64,000 bases of DNA from Rhodospirillales bacterium (GTDB taxonomy: Bacteria > Pseudomonadota > Alphaproteobacteria > Rhodospirillales > Defluviicoccaceae): NCBI GenBank assembly GCA_016712595.1, contig JADJQT010000001.1:1031501-1095500 (forward strand). Reading direction: 5' to 3'. The number at the start of each line of letters is the position of its first letter. Position 1 is the first letter of the stretch. Both the position numbers and the translations under genes were made by a program. The notes under the pieces were generated by a model. It searched no databases and had not been told where the DNA came from. It saw only the letters and a list, made by a program, of their open reading frames with translations. This document shows positions 1-9,586 of the stretch, one piece after another.

Positions 1-133
1 TATCCCGGGTAATCACGCGAAGCGCCGTCGCCCGCAGGTCGGCGGCGCAGGCGAGCCGCGGAAGGAGGAACCCGCAGGCCGCATTGAACAGCAAGGATCG
101 CCGTCCGATCATGGCACGCGAACGATCGGCCAT
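1..133 (-). CDS. Partial exported protein, N-terminus only
   Basis: Only the first 44 codons lie in the window. Read leftward from an ATG at 133 they give MADRSRAMIGRRSLLF, then a hydrophobic stretch ending PRLACAADL. This looks like a signal peptide, with an RR pair that could be a Tat motif and a likely cut after ACA or CAA. A second in-frame ATG at 112 would give a shorter and more usual signal peptide start. Neither start has a strong Shine-Dalgarno. The following residues, LRATALRVITRD, would suit the start of an AMIN-type domain as in periplasmic N-acetylmuramoyl-L-alanine amidases. That identification is a guess from a few residues. Confidence 0.5.
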   Translation of the reverse strand, partial: MADRSRAMIGRRSLLFNAACGFLLPRLACAADLRATALRVITRD

Positions 134-218
134 ATCTCAGGTACCCCTTCGCAGGTATTCCCTCGGCGCACGCATTCAATGACAAATACTACAGGCGAAG
201 CGCACTGGCTGACATCAT

Positions 219-236
219 CCGTTCATATGTGAACGG
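219..236. promoter_or_regulatory. Palindrome, candidate operator
   Basis: Perfect 7-base arms, CCGTTCA and TGAACGG, are separated by TATG. The size and symmetry suit a dimeric repressor site. It lies between the divergent exported-protein gene and the fru operon. The sequence is not the usual Cra/FruR half-site order, so the regulator is unknown. Confidence 0.4.
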
Positions 237-289
237 CAATGTCTCTGCACCTCCCAAACCCGGGCCGGAGATCGTGATCGGCCCAACCG

Positions 290-325
290 GCGCAGGCGAT
301 TGGCAGATCGCCTGCGCTTTTTTTT
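290..325 (+). terminator. Intrinsic terminator without an upstream gene
   Basis: An 11-base perfect stem (GCGCAGGCGAT, 290-300, with its complement at 307-317) encloses a 6-base loop and is followed directly by eight T. This is a textbook rightward terminator. No rightward coding sequence precedes it, so it may end a small RNA or act as an attenuator for the porin operon. Confidence 0.8.
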
Positions 326-555
326 GCAGCAAATGGCTTTTGCAGCACGCGGCGCGTGTGCGGGCCCAGCGATGAGACGGCGTGGCACAGAGGTGGCACA
401 GGGGCGGCACAGGGAGAGCCTGATCCTGCGCCTTCATGGCCGTTTGTTTCGAATATTACCGACTTCGCCAGTGTCACTGACATCAGCGGTTCATGACCAT
501 CGGTTGAGATGCCCCTCAATTCAACCAAGAATCCAAGTCCGATGGAGGGGACGCC

Positions 556-1995
556 ATGGTTGCATACGGCAAGTCAGCGATCCGGCCCGCTGGGATCGCG
601 CTCAGCAGGGGCCGCCGTCCTCGTCGCGCCCTGAGCGATGCACTCCTTTCCCTTGCCGCGGCGGGGGTCCTGTTCTGCCTGCCGTGCTCGGGCGCATCCG
701 CGCAGGAAGGAGAAGGCGAGATGCCGGGAACGGGTTTGCCGGAACAGGTCCCGCCGGAGCCGGGCGGATCGCCGATGAAATATGATTTCGAGCACAACAT
801 AACCGGCGACTGGGGCGGAGCGAGGAACCGCCTTTCCGACAAAGGTGTCGACATTCGCGGCGGCTACGCGATGGAATTCCTCGCCAATCCGGTCGGCGGC
901 CTGCGTCAGGGTGAGACCTACGTCCACAACATCCTCTTGCAGGGCGACTTCGATCTGGAAAAGTTACTCGGCGTGCCGAAGACGGTGTTCCGCGTCCTCG
1001 GATCACAGCGCTCGGGCGAAAGCCTCGCCAAGCAGGACATCGGCAGCGCCATCAGCGTTCAACAGCTTTACGGTGGCGGTGAGACCTACCGGCTGGTCGA
1101 AGCCGAATTCCTGACCTCGCTTTTCGACGATCGTCTCAACCTCGCCTACGGCCGCCTGTCCGCAACCGACGACTTTCTGACCTCGCCGCTCTACTGTAGC
1201 TTCGTCAACAACGGCTTCTGCGGGCAGCCGCCAGCGCCGTTCTTCAATATGTCGAACGGTATCACCGCCTATCCAACCTCCGTGTGGGGCGTCCGCGCCA
1301 AGGTAAGTCCGATCCCTGAGACGTATGTAATGGTTGGGGTCTACGACGGCGACGTTAATCAGGATGGCAAGAACCATCACGGCATCAACTTCACCTTCGG
1401 CGACAATGGCGTGCTTGTCCTCAATGAATTTGGTTATACACCGCAAAGGGGATTGTTTGATCTGCCCGGCCATTACAAGGTCGGAGCATACTATCATTCC
1501 GGTCATTTTGACGATGTCTCGAAGGACGCCAACGGGAATAACCTGTTTATTACCGGGGTCGCCGCCGAGAAATTTACCGGAACCAGCGGTTACTATACCC
1601 TTCTCGACCAGATGGTCTACCGGGAGGCGCCGGAAGCGGACCAGGGCCTGAGCGTGTTCTTCGTCGCGGTCGCCAGCCCGGACCAAGAAGAAAGCACGAT
1701 GCCGTACTTCGTCTCGGGCGGCCTGGTCTATCAGGGACTGATCGGCGCACGGCCGATGGACAGGACGGCCTTCGGCGTAACCAACGCCTGGTTCAGCGAC
1801 AAGCTCAGTGATGCGCGCCACGATGCCGGCCTGGAGAAACAATCGACCGAGACCGCGCTCGAGCTGAACTATCAGGTTCAGGTTACCCCCGCCATCTACT
1901 TCCGTCCCGACCTGCAGTACATCATCAAACCAAATGGACAACGGGATATCGATAACGCCTTCGTAATCGGCTTCGAGGCTGGCGTTACATTTTAA
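556..1995 (+). CDS. OprB-family carbohydrate-selective porin
   Basis: A 479-residue outer-membrane porin that would let sugars cross the outer membrane. The N-terminus is long and basic, followed by a hydrophobic segment ending in GASAQ at about residue 50, consistent with signal peptidase I cleavage. The mature part begins with the OprB-like block NITGDWGGARNRLSDKGV at about 81-98 and is rich in alternating beta-strand patterns (YVMVGVYDGDVNQDG). The chain ends in GVTF, and a terminal Phe is the usual signal for outer-membrane assembly. The start has GGAGGGG at 544-550. It heads an operon with an inner-membrane sugar porter and the fructose PTS genes, which supports a sugar substrate. The exact sugar cannot be read from sequence. 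Confidence 0.85.
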   Translation: MVAYGKSAIRPAGIALSRGRRPRRALSDALLSLAAAGVLFCLPCSGASAQEGEGEMPGTGLPEQVPPEPGGSPMKYDFEHNITGDWGGARNRLSDKGVDIRGGYAMEFLANPVGGLRQGETYVHNILLQGDFDLEKLLGVPKTVFRVLGSQRSGESLAKQDIGSAISVQQLYGGGETYRLVEAEFLTSLFDDRLNLAYGRLSATDDFLTSPLYCSFVNNGFCGQPPAPFFNMSNGITAYPTSVWGVRAKVSPIPETYVMVGVYDGDVNQDGKNHHGINFTFGDNGVLVLNEFGYTPQRGLFDLPGHYKVGAYYHSGHFDDVSKDANGNNLFITGVAAEKFTGTSGYYTLLDQMVYREAPEADQGLSVFFVAVASPDQEESTMPYFVSGGLVYQGLIGARPMDRTAFGVTNAWFSDKLSDARHDAGLEKQSTETALELNYQVQVTPAIYFRPDLQYIIKPNGQRDIDNAFVIGFEAGVTF

Positions 1996-2057
1996 GGTAA
2001 CTGCTGAAAATATACGTATTCACAACGAATACGGTTTCTCTGGGAGGAGACCGAGTC

Positions 2058-3467
2058 ATGGCAACGACTGCATCGCAATCCGTTGTTGTTGTTCCAAATG
2101 CTGGTTACGTCATCCTGATTGCTGCCGCGGCAGCGATGGGCGGCTTTCTGTTCGGTTTCGATACGGCGGTCATCAACGGCACCGTCCTGGCGCTCAAGCA
2201 GGAGTTCAACGCGTCGAGCCTGGGCCTCGGCCTCGCGGTATCGCTGGCTCTTCTGGGGTCGGCGATCGGGGCATTCGTTGTCGGGCCGCTCGCCGATCGG
2301 ATCGGTCGCGTCCGCTGCATGCTCATGGCATCGGCGCTGTTCGCGATCAGCGCCGTCGGCTCAGGGATGCCCATCGGCCTTGCCGACTTCATCTTCTGGC
2401 GGGTACTGGGGGGCATCGGCGTTGGTGCCGCCAGCGTCATCGCGCCGGCCTACATCGCCGAGTGTTCGCCGGCAGAGATGCGCGGCCGGCTTGGCTCGCT
2501 GCAGCAACTGGCGATCGTCATCGGCATTTTCGCCGCCCTGCTCGGAAACTATGCCATCGGCTCGGCCGCCGGTTCGGCCTCCGCGCCCTTCTGGTTCGGC
2601 CGCGAGGCGTGGCGCTGGATGTTCTGGTCGGAAGCGCCGGCGGCGATCATGTACGGCATCTTCGCGCTGGTGATCCCTGAATCGCCACGGTACCTCGTCG
2701 CCCAGGGCCGCCACACCGAGGCGCGGGTGGTGCTGGCGCGGATGATCGGTCCGCACGCGTCGATCAAGGTCGAGGAAATCAGCCGCACGGTCTCCCGGGA
2801 ACACAAGCCGCGGCTCGCCGATCTGCGCGGCAGGTGGGGACTGCTGCCGATCGTCTGGGTCGGCATGGTGTTGTCGATGTTCCAGCAGTTCGTCGGCATC
2901 AACGTCATTTTCTATTACAGCAGCGCGCTGTGGCGGATCGTCGGCTTTACCGAGGCCGACTCGCTACTGATCACCATGATCACCAGCATCACCAACATCG
3001 CGACGACGCTGGTCGCCATCGCCTGCATTGATAAGTTCGGGCGCAAGCCGCTGCTGCTGGCGGGTTCGGTCGGTATGCTGCTGACCCTGGGGGCGATGGC
3101 CTGGGTGTTCGGCACCGCGTCGGTCGATGCCAATGGCTTTCCCGTCCTGAGCTCGAACGCCGGTCTCGTCGCCCTGCTCGCCGCCAATGTCTACGTCTTC
3201 TGTTTCGGCTTTTCCTGGGGACCGGTGACCTGGGTGCTTCTCGGCGAGATGTTCAACAACCGGATCAGGGCATCCGCGCTGGCGCTGGGCGCCGGGGTGC
3301 AGTGGATCGCCAACTTTGCCGTCTCCACCACCTTCCCGCCGATCGCCTTCAATCTCGGACTCGGCATCGCCTATGGCCTTTACGCCGGTTTCGCCGCGGT
3401 CTCGTTCTTCTTCGTCCTCGCTTTCATTCGCGAGACCAAAGGCAAGGAACTCGAAGACATGCAATAG
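2058..3467 (+). CDS. MFS sugar porter (GLF/XylE type)
   Basis: A 469-residue, 12-helix major facilitator of the sugar porter family, predicted to move a hexose or pentose across the inner membrane by symport or facilitated diffusion. Family marks are visible: GGFLFGFDTAVINGT in helix 1, a loop motif PLADRIGRVR between helices 2 and 3, PESPRYLVAQGR after helix 6, QQFVGINVIFYYS in helix 7, and DKFGRKPLL. The start at 2058 has GGGAGGAG at 2042-2049. It sits 62 bases after the porin and 51 bases before fruB, so the three are probably co-transcribed. Having both a free-sugar porter and a PTS in one operon suggests uptake by two routes. Confidence 0.9.
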   Translation: MATTASQSVVVVPNAGYVILIAAAAAMGGFLFGFDTAVINGTVLALKQEFNASSLGLGLAVSLALLGSAIGAFVVGPLADRIGRVRCMLMASALFAISAVGSGMPIGLADFIFWRVLGGIGVGAASVIAPAYIAECSPAEMRGRLGSLQQLAIVIGIFAALLGNYAIGSAAGSASAPFWFGREAWRWMFWSEAPAAIMYGIFALVIPESPRYLVAQGRHTEARVVLARMIGPHASIKVEEISRTVSREHKPRLADLRGRWGLLPIVWVGMVLSMFQQFVGINVIFYYSSALWRIVGFTEADSLLITMITSITNIATTLVAIACIDKFGRKPLLLAGSVGMLLTLGAMAWVFGTASVDANGFPVLSSNAGLVALLAANVYVFCFGFSWGPVTWVLLGEMFNNRIRASALALGAGVQWIANFAVSTTFPPIAFNLGLGIAYGLYAGFAAVSFFFVLAFIRETKGKELEDMQ

Positions 3468-3518
3468 CCGGCGTGTTTCAGCAGCGGCGACATCATGAAC
3501 TCTGGGAGGAAACAAAAC

Positions 3519-6003
3519 ATGCTCGCGCTTGATCCCTCGGCGGTCCGCATCGGCGGCACACCCTCCAGCAAGGCCGAGGCCATTCGTCAGGTCGGTGAAC
3601 TTCTCGTCGGTGCCGGCAATATCGAGCCCGGGTACGTCGCCAGCATGCTGGCCCGGGAGAAGATCGCCAATACCTTCCTCGGCAACGGGATTGCGATCCC
3701 TCACGGGATCCCGAAGGATCGGGACCTGATCCGCAAGACCGGTGTCGCGGTGCTGCAGGTACCGGGTGGGGTGGAATGGAACCTCGGCGAGAAGGTGCAT
3801 CTCGTCGTCGGTATCGCCGCCCGGTCGGACGAGCACCTCGAGATCCTCGCCAACCTCACGGACGTTCTCAGCGAGCCGGCGGAAGCCGTGTGGCTGGCGA
3901 CGACGACGGATGCATCCGAGATCGCCGCACGGCTGTCGGGCGGAATCGTTTCTTCTGCACCCGCGGTCGAGCCAACCGCGACGCCGGTCTCTCAAGACCT
4001 CGGCGACGGTTTCGATGTGACGATCAGCAACCCGCATGGCCTGCATGCTCGGCCGGCGACAGCGTTCGTCGATCTCGCCAAGTCGTTCCAGTCAGTGGTG
4101 CGGGTTCGCAACGGCGATAAGGTCGCTGACGGCAAGAGCCTGATCTCGCTGCTCAAGCTGGGTGCCGAGCGTGGCGCGACGCTCCGCATAACCGCGGTGG
4201 GAACCGACGCTGCAAGTGCGCTGGCGGCACTCAAGGCCGCCATGGAGAAGGGGCTCGAGGACGAAGCGCAGGCGGCGGCCGATGCGGCGACCCCGGTCGT
4301 CGACGCGCGCCAGACCATCCGCTACGAGGCGCGCACCGCCGCCGGCATCTCGGCTTCACCCGGTCTTGCCATCGGTCCCGTCCGCCAGTTCGTGCGGGCG
4401 AAGATCGTCGTTGAGGCGACAGCCCGAGATGCCGTCACCGAACTGAAAAAACTGGATCGGGCGATCGAAAGTTCGAAGCGCGAGTTGCAGGAACTGTTCG
4501 ACGAAGTGTGGAAGAAGTCCGGGCCAGCCAAGGCCGGCATCTTTAAGGCGCACGCCGAATTCCTGGACGATCCGGAAATGCTGGATGCGGCGCGGGCGCT
4601 TGTTCGCGAGGGGCGCAGCGCCGGCTGGGCCTGGCAGAATACCTACGAGGAGCGGGCCGGCATTCTCGCCGCGATGAAGGACGCGGTGCTTGCCGCGCGG
4701 GCAGCCGACCTTAAGGACGTGGGGCGGCGGGTCCTCAAGCTGCTCGCCGAGACGATCGAGGACGAGCCCCAGCTTCCGGATGCGCCGGTTATTCTCATCG
4801 CCGAAGACCTGACGCCATCGGACACCGCCCGGCTCGATCCCAAGTTCGCCCTCGGCCTGTGCACGTCCGGCGGCGGTCCGACGTCGCATACCGCGATCAT
4901 CGCCCGATCGCTCGATATTCCGGCGGTGGTGAGCGCCGGCGATTCCGTGCTCGACCTGGCGGACGGGACCAACGTTATCCTCGACGGCAATGGCGGCCTG
5001 TTGGTGATCCGGCCGACGGAGGCCGATACGGCCCAGGCCCGCCAGGCGCTGGTCGATCATCAGGCGCAGCGCGAAGCTGAGCGCAAGGCTTGCTACAAGC
5101 CGGCGATCATGACCTGCGGAACGCGCGTCGAGGTCGTCGCCAACATCAGCGACGTCGACGAGGCGGTGCATGCCGTCGAGGCGGGCGGTGAGGGCGTCGG
5201 CCTGCTGCGCACCGAATTTCTGTTCTTGCAGCGGGACAGCGCGCCCAGCGAGGACGAACAGTTCGAGACCTATTCGGCGATGACCAAGGCGCTGAACGGG
5301 CTGCCGATCATCATTCGTACCCTCGACATTGGTGGCGACAAGGAAGTGCCGTACCTGCAGATGCCGGCGGAGATGAACCCGTTTTTGGGCGAGCGCGGCA
5401 TCCGCCTGTGCCTTGCGCGCAAGGACCTGTTTCGCACCCAGCTCCGCGCGATTTTCCGGGCGGCGGCGACCGGGCCGGTGCGCATCATGTATCCAATGAT
5501 CGCCACCATCGAGGAGCTGCAGAAAGCCAAGGAAATCACCGAGGAGGTGCGGCTGTCGGTCGGCGCTGATCCGGTCGAGATCGGCATGATGATCGAGGTT
5601 CCCCTCCTCGGCGATGATGGCCGACGTCTTTGCCGAGGAGGTCGATTTCTTTTCCATCGGCACCAACGATCTTACCCAATACGTGCTCGCCATGGACCGT
5701 CTGCACCCGCAGCTGGCCAAGCAGGCGGACGGCCTGCATCCGGCGGTGTTGCGGATGATCGAGCGGACCGTGCGCGCTGCCGACGCTGCGGGCAAATGGG
5801 TCGGGGCTTGCGGCGGCGTCGCCGGCGATCCGCTGGGGGTCGTCATCCTCACCGGGCTCGGCGTGCGCGAACTCAGCGTCAGCATTCCCAGCATTGCCGC
5901 GGTCAAGGCGCAGATCCGCGGCCTGTCGAAAGACAAGGCCCACGCGCTCGCCGAACGCGCGCTCGCCTGTCGAACTGCGGCCGACGTGCGAGCTTTGGCA
6001 TGA
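3519..6003 (+). CDS. fruB: Fructose PTS multiphosphoryl transfer protein EIIA-HPr-EI, frameshifted
   Basis: It passes phosphate from PEP to the membrane fructose permease. Three domains are seen. EIIA-Fru spans about 1-145, with active His 62 in AIPHGIP. HPr spans about 168-255, with His 176 in GLHARPA. Enzyme I spans about 275 to the end, with His 457 in GGGPTSHTA and the PEP-site Cys 764 in GACGGV. The start at 3519 follows GGGAGGA at 3504-3510; an ATG at 3495 lacks such a site. The reading frame breaks at the C4 run 5601-5604. Removing one C restores EVPSSAMMADVF and the full Enzyme I end, including FFSIGTNDLTQY, to the stop at 6003 (827 residues). All catalytic residues survive on both sides, so a sequencing error is more likely than a dead gene, but this cannot be proved here. 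Confidence 0.88.
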
Positions 6004-6037
6004 CCGTATCCCCGCTCACCGCAGAAGGAGCTGCGAT

Positions 6038-6991
6038 ATGAACGCTGTTCCGCGTGTCGCGACCGTCAGCCTGAACGCCGCGATCGACCAGACGGCCAAC
6101 GTGCCCGATTTTACCGCCGGCGCGGTCAACCGCGTCGCCTGGGCGCAGGCGGACGCCGGCGGCAAGGGGGTCAACGTCGCCGCGTTCCTTGCCGGTTTTA
6201 ACCATGCGGTCGCCGTGACAGGGTTGCTCGGTGAGGGCAACACGGACCTGTTCGTTCGCTTGTTCACCGAGAAAGGCCTGATTGACCGGTTCGTTCGCGT
6301 TCCCGGCCACACCCGGGTCAATGTCAAGATCGTCGACGACTTGAGCAACCGGGTCACCGATATCAATTTCCCCGGCGTGGCGGCCCGACCGGCTGACCTC
6401 GACGCGGTGATCGCGGTAATCGAGGATCTTGTCGCCCAGGGATGTGAGTGGTTCGTCCTCTCCGGCAGTCTGCCTGAAGGGCTGCCGACATCCTGCTACC
6501 GGGACTTGACCCGGCTCTTGAAGGCGCGCGGCCGCAAGGTGGTGCTCGATACCAGCGGCACCGGACTGGCGCAGGCGATCGAATCCGGCCCCGACATCAT
6601 CAAGCCGAACATCGACGAGTTGACGGAGCTGGTCGGCCAGCCGCTCAGCGACGAGCGGGGAATCATCGAGGCCGCCGGCAAATTGCGCCGGCAGGGAATC
6701 GGGCTGGTGGCGATCTCGATGGGTGCGGATGGAGCCATCTTCGTCGATGGAGCGTCGGCCGTTCACGCAACTCCAGCCCCGGTTACCGTCAAGAGCACCG
6801 TCGGAGCGGGCGACGCCATGGTCGCCGGCATCGTGCATGCGCAAACGCAACGGCTCCCCCTCGAGGAATGCGCCCGCCTCGCCACCGCCTTTTCCTTGGG
6901 TGCCCTGGGCGAGATCGGCCCGCGATTGCCGCCACGCGACGAGATCGAGGGATTTTGCAGCCGGGTAATGACCCGGCAGCTCGCGACTTGA
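6038..6991 (+). CDS. fruK: 1-phosphofructokinase
   Basis: A 317-residue PfkB-family sugar kinase that phosphorylates the fructose 1-phosphate made by the PTS to fructose 1,6-bisphosphate. Seen: the N-terminal strand TVSLNAAIDQT, the substrate and glycine motif ADAGGKGVNVAAFLAGF, and the C-terminal anion-hole motif TVGAGDAMVAG with the catalytic Asp. The start is the ATG at 6038, backed by GAAGGAG at 6024-6030; a longer open frame upstream overlaps the end of fruB and is not used. It lies 34 bases after fruB and the TTG of fruA follows 18 bases later, the usual fruBKA order. Confidence 0.93.
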   Translation: MNAVPRVATVSLNAAIDQTANVPDFTAGAVNRVAWAQADAGGKGVNVAAFLAGFNHAVAVTGLLGEGNTDLFVRLFTEKGLIDRFVRVPGHTRVNVKIVDDLSNRVTDINFPGVAARPADLDAVIAVIEDLVAQGCEWFVLSGSLPEGLPTSCYRDLTRLLKARGRKVVLDTSGTGLAQAIESGPDIIKPNIDELTELVGQPLSDERGIIEAAGKLRRQGIGLVAISMGADGAIFVDGASAVHATPAPVTVKSTVGAGDAMVAGIVHAQTQRLPLEECARLATAFSLGALGEIGPRLPPRDEIEGFCSRVMTRQLAT

Positions 6992-7009
6992 TTGGGAGGA
7001 GACAAGACG

Positions 7010-8845
7010 TTGGCAAACATCATTGGTGTGACCACCTGCCCCACCGGTATCGCCCATTCCCTGATGGCTGCGGAGGCGCTCCGCAACATCGGACGAATGA
7101 TGGGCCATACGATCAAGATCGAATGCCAGGGCGCGGAAGGAACCACGGACCCGCTCAGCGACGACGACATCGCTAACGCTGACCTGGTCATTCTCGCCGC
7201 CGACATTCATGTCGAGCGCACGCGCTTCGAAGGGGTGCCGATCTTCGAGACGGTGACGAGCCGGGCCATCCGCGACACGGAAGGGGTGCTCGATGACGCC
7301 CTGACTGAAGCCGGCATCACCAGCCGGCCGCCCGCATCGGTCGCGAGGGTCGCGCCGACTGTCGCCGCCCCGGCGCCGGCACCGACCGGGGCGCCAGCGG
7401 TTGTGCCCGATGAGGCGCCCGGCGGCAAGCGCATCGTCGCCATCACCGCCTGCCCCACGGGGATCGCGCACACCTTCATGGCGGCGGAAGCCTTGAAGAA
7501 GGCGGCGGCCGTATCCGGACATCAGATCAGGGTGGAGACCCAAGGCTCCGTCGGCGCCAAGAATCAACTTTCCGAGGCGGATATCGCCGGGGCCGATGTT
7601 GTGATCATCGCCGCTGATACGCACGTCGATCTGAGCCGTTTCACCGGCAAGTCCTTGCATCAGACTTCGGTCGGCTCGGCGGTCAAGCAGGCAGGCCAGG
7701 TTATCGAGGCTGCGCTGGCCGCGCCGGCGCTAGCGGCTCGAATCGAGGTGGCCAGTCATGCGTCGAAACCGAAGCCGGCAGAAAAGCGGGCGGGGCCGTA
7801 CAAGCATCTGCTGACCGGCGTATCCTACATGCTGCCGATCGTCGTCGCCGGCGGGTTGACCATCGCGCTCTCCTTCGTTTTTGGCATCGAGGCGTTCAAG
7901 GAGCCGGGTACGCTGCCGGCGGCGCTGATGCAGATCGGCGGGGGCGCGGCGTTCGCGATCATGGTCCCGGTGCTGTCCGGTTTCATCGCCTATTCGATCG
8001 CGGACCGGCCGGGCCTGGCGCCGGGCCTGATCGGTGGCATGCTCGCAGTCAATCTGCAGGCAGGCTTCCTCGGCGGCATCGTTTCCGGCTTTCTCGCCGG
8101 CTACATCGCCAAGGCGATGCGTGATTTCATCAAGCTGCCGGTTCATTTCGAGGGATTGAAACCGGTTCTCGTCATCCCCTTACTCTCGACGCTCGTGGTC
8201 GGTCTGCTGATGGTCTACGTCGTCGGTGCTCCGGTGCGCGCGATCATGGAAGGCCTGACGGCCTTTCTGCAAAGCATGGGCACCACCAACGCCGTGCTGC
8301 TCGGCCTGCTGCTGGGTGGAATGATGGCCGTCGATATGGGCGGTCCGGTCAACAAGGCGGCCTATGCCTTTTCCGTCGGCCTGTTGACCAGCGATACGTT
8401 TACGCCGATGGCTGCGGTGATGGCCGCCGGCATGACCCCGCCGCTCGGTATCTGCCTCGCCACGATCATCGGCCGCAACCGCTTCTCCCGGGATGAGCAG
8501 GAAGCGGGAAAGGCGGCGGGCGTGCTTGGTTTGTCGTTCATTACCGAGGGCGCCATTCCCTTCGCCGCGAAGGACCCGCTGCGGGTCATCCCATCGATGG
8601 TCGCGGGGTCCGCGGTCGCCGGGGCGATCTCGATGTACTTCGGGTGCGGTCTGCGCGCACCGCATGGTGGCGTGTTCGTGCTCGCCATTCCCAACGCCGT
8701 GAGTCACCTCGGCTGGTACGCCCTCGCCATCGTCGCCGGCACCCTCGTCACCGCGATCGCCCTGGTGATCGTCAAGCGACCCCTGGATGAACCGAAACCC
8801 GCCGCTCGCCTCATTGCGACGTCTCCCCACGGCCGGGGACAATGA
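7010..8845 (+). CDS. fruA: Fructose PTS permease EIIB'-EIIB-EIIC
   Basis: Membrane permease that imports fructose and releases it as fructose 1-phosphate. Two tandem IIB domains are seen, each with the phospho-Cys motif: TTCPTGIAH (Cys 10) and TACPTGIAH (Cys 148). An Ala/Pro-rich linker joins them, and a second linker leads to the IIC domain from about residue 265 with around eight to nine membrane segments and the conserved DMGGPVNKAAYAF and ITEGAIPFAA blocks. I chose the TTG at 7010 because GGGAGGAG (6994-7001) lies 8 bases ahead and MANIIGVTTCPTG matches the usual family N-terminus. The length is 611 residues, normal for FruA. Confidence 0.92.
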   Translation: MANIIGVTTCPTGIAHSLMAAEALRNIGRMMGHTIKIECQGAEGTTDPLSDDDIANADLVILAADIHVERTRFEGVPIFETVTSRAIRDTEGVLDDALTEAGITSRPPASVARVAPTVAAPAPAPTGAPAVVPDEAPGGKRIVAITACPTGIAHTFMAAEALKKAAAVSGHQIRVETQGSVGAKNQLSEADIAGADVVIIAADTHVDLSRFTGKSLHQTSVGSAVKQAGQVIEAALAAPALAARIEVASHASKPKPAEKRAGPYKHLLTGVSYMLPIVVAGGLTIALSFVFGIEAFKEPGTLPAALMQIGGGAAFAIMVPVLSGFIAYSIADRPGLAPGLIGGMLAVNLQAGFLGGIVSGFLAGYIAKAMRDFIKLPVHFEGLKPVLVIPLLSTLVVGLLMVYVVGAPVRAIMEGLTAFLQSMGTTNAVLLGLLLGGMMAVDMGGPVNKAAYAFSVGLLTSDTFTPMAAVMAAGMTPPLGICLATIIGRNRFSRDEQEAGKAAGVLGLSFITEGAIPFAAKDPLRVIPSMVAGSAVAGAISMYFGCGLRAPHGGVFVLAIPNAVSHLGWYALAIVAGTLVTAIALVIVKRPLDEPKPAARLIATSPHGRGQ

Positions 8846-8922
8846 GGACGATCGCGATCCCGCCGCGATCGCAAGATGGGGGAAAGGGGCGGGGGCTCGC
8901 CTGGCCACGGGCGCCTGGGTGC

Positions 8923-9519
8923 TTACGTGAGAGGGGACTCGCCATCGTCCGCGCGCCCGCCATCGCTCACGGCTGGCCGGTGAAACTCCGGCCAGAGTCG
9001 CCGGACGACGTCGCTGGAGCGGGCGAGCGCGTGGCAGGTATCGAGGATGGGGGGCGGGCGGCCGTCGTCGGCCGGCTGCTGGCGGCGCGACCGCGCGCCG
9101 GCGATGGTCTGCATCGCCGTCGTCGTCACCGGCCCGAGCAGCAGTTCGCTCAGGTGGGTGCAGCCCTGTACGCCACCCATGCGCCCAACGACAGCCTTGC
9201 GCCAGCCGGGACCGATGCGCAAGCCGCGCAGACGATCGAACACCGGCGTGATCGCATCGCACAGCGAGAACGGTCCCGCCTCCGTTTCGGCCTCGGCCGC
9301 AATCACCGTCAACGCATCATCAAGCGTCAGGCGGACGTGCATGCGATGGATCGGTTCCCCCGCGACGATGCCGCCCCGGTCCTGATTGGCGAAGGAGTAG
9401 GACTTGGTATCCTCGAGCGTCGCCTCGATGTCCCAAAGGCCGTCTTCGCGGCGGTAGCCACGGCAGCGGATGTCTCGGCTGTGTATATGCTCGCGACGCG
9501 CCGGCCGGCTCAATGCCAT
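8923..9519 (-). CDS. DUF2889 domain protein
   Basis: A 198-residue protein with the DUF2889 pattern: HSRDIRCRGYRREDGLWDIE near the N-terminus, a conserved GEPIHRMHVRLTLDD block, and GCTHLSELLLGPV with conserved Cys and His. The function of this family is not known to me. The start at 9519 is preceded by GAGGAG some 12 bases away; earlier in-frame ATG codons reach into the corC-like gene and give low-complexity Arg/Ser sequence. It follows the CorC-like gene by 67 bases on the same strand and may be the last gene of the aroK-aroB-corC unit. Confidence 0.75.
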   Translation of the reverse strand: MALSRPARREHIHSRDIRCRGYRREDGLWDIEATLEDTKSYSFANQDRGGIVAGEPIHRMHVRLTLDDALTVIAAEAETEAGPFSLCDAITPVFDRLRGLRIGPGWRKAVVGRMGGVQGCTHLSELLLGPVTTTAMQTIAGARSRRQQPADDGRPPPILDTCHALARSSDVVRRLWPEFHRPAVSDGGRADDGESPLT

Positions 9520-9586
9520 TTCCTGGGTTCTCCTCGCTTGTCTCGCTCGCCCGCTGCCGTTTGCCACACGCGCGGTCGAACCGCGA

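Larger units (their letters stand above)
134..555. other. Intergenic region before the sugar operon
   Basis: No convincing gene is seen in these 422 bases. The stretch holds a perfect palindrome at 219-236, a strong rightward intrinsic terminator at 290-325 and the Shine-Dalgarno of the porin gene (GGAGGGG, 544-550). The terminator has no protein gene in front of it on its own strand, so a short transcript ending at about 325 is possible. Confidence 0.6.

Noticed and set aside
6004..6041. fruB reading on in its first frame to 6041
   Set aside because: After the C4 run that frame is Arg-rich nonsense and overlaps the fruK start; the other frame restores Enzyme I.
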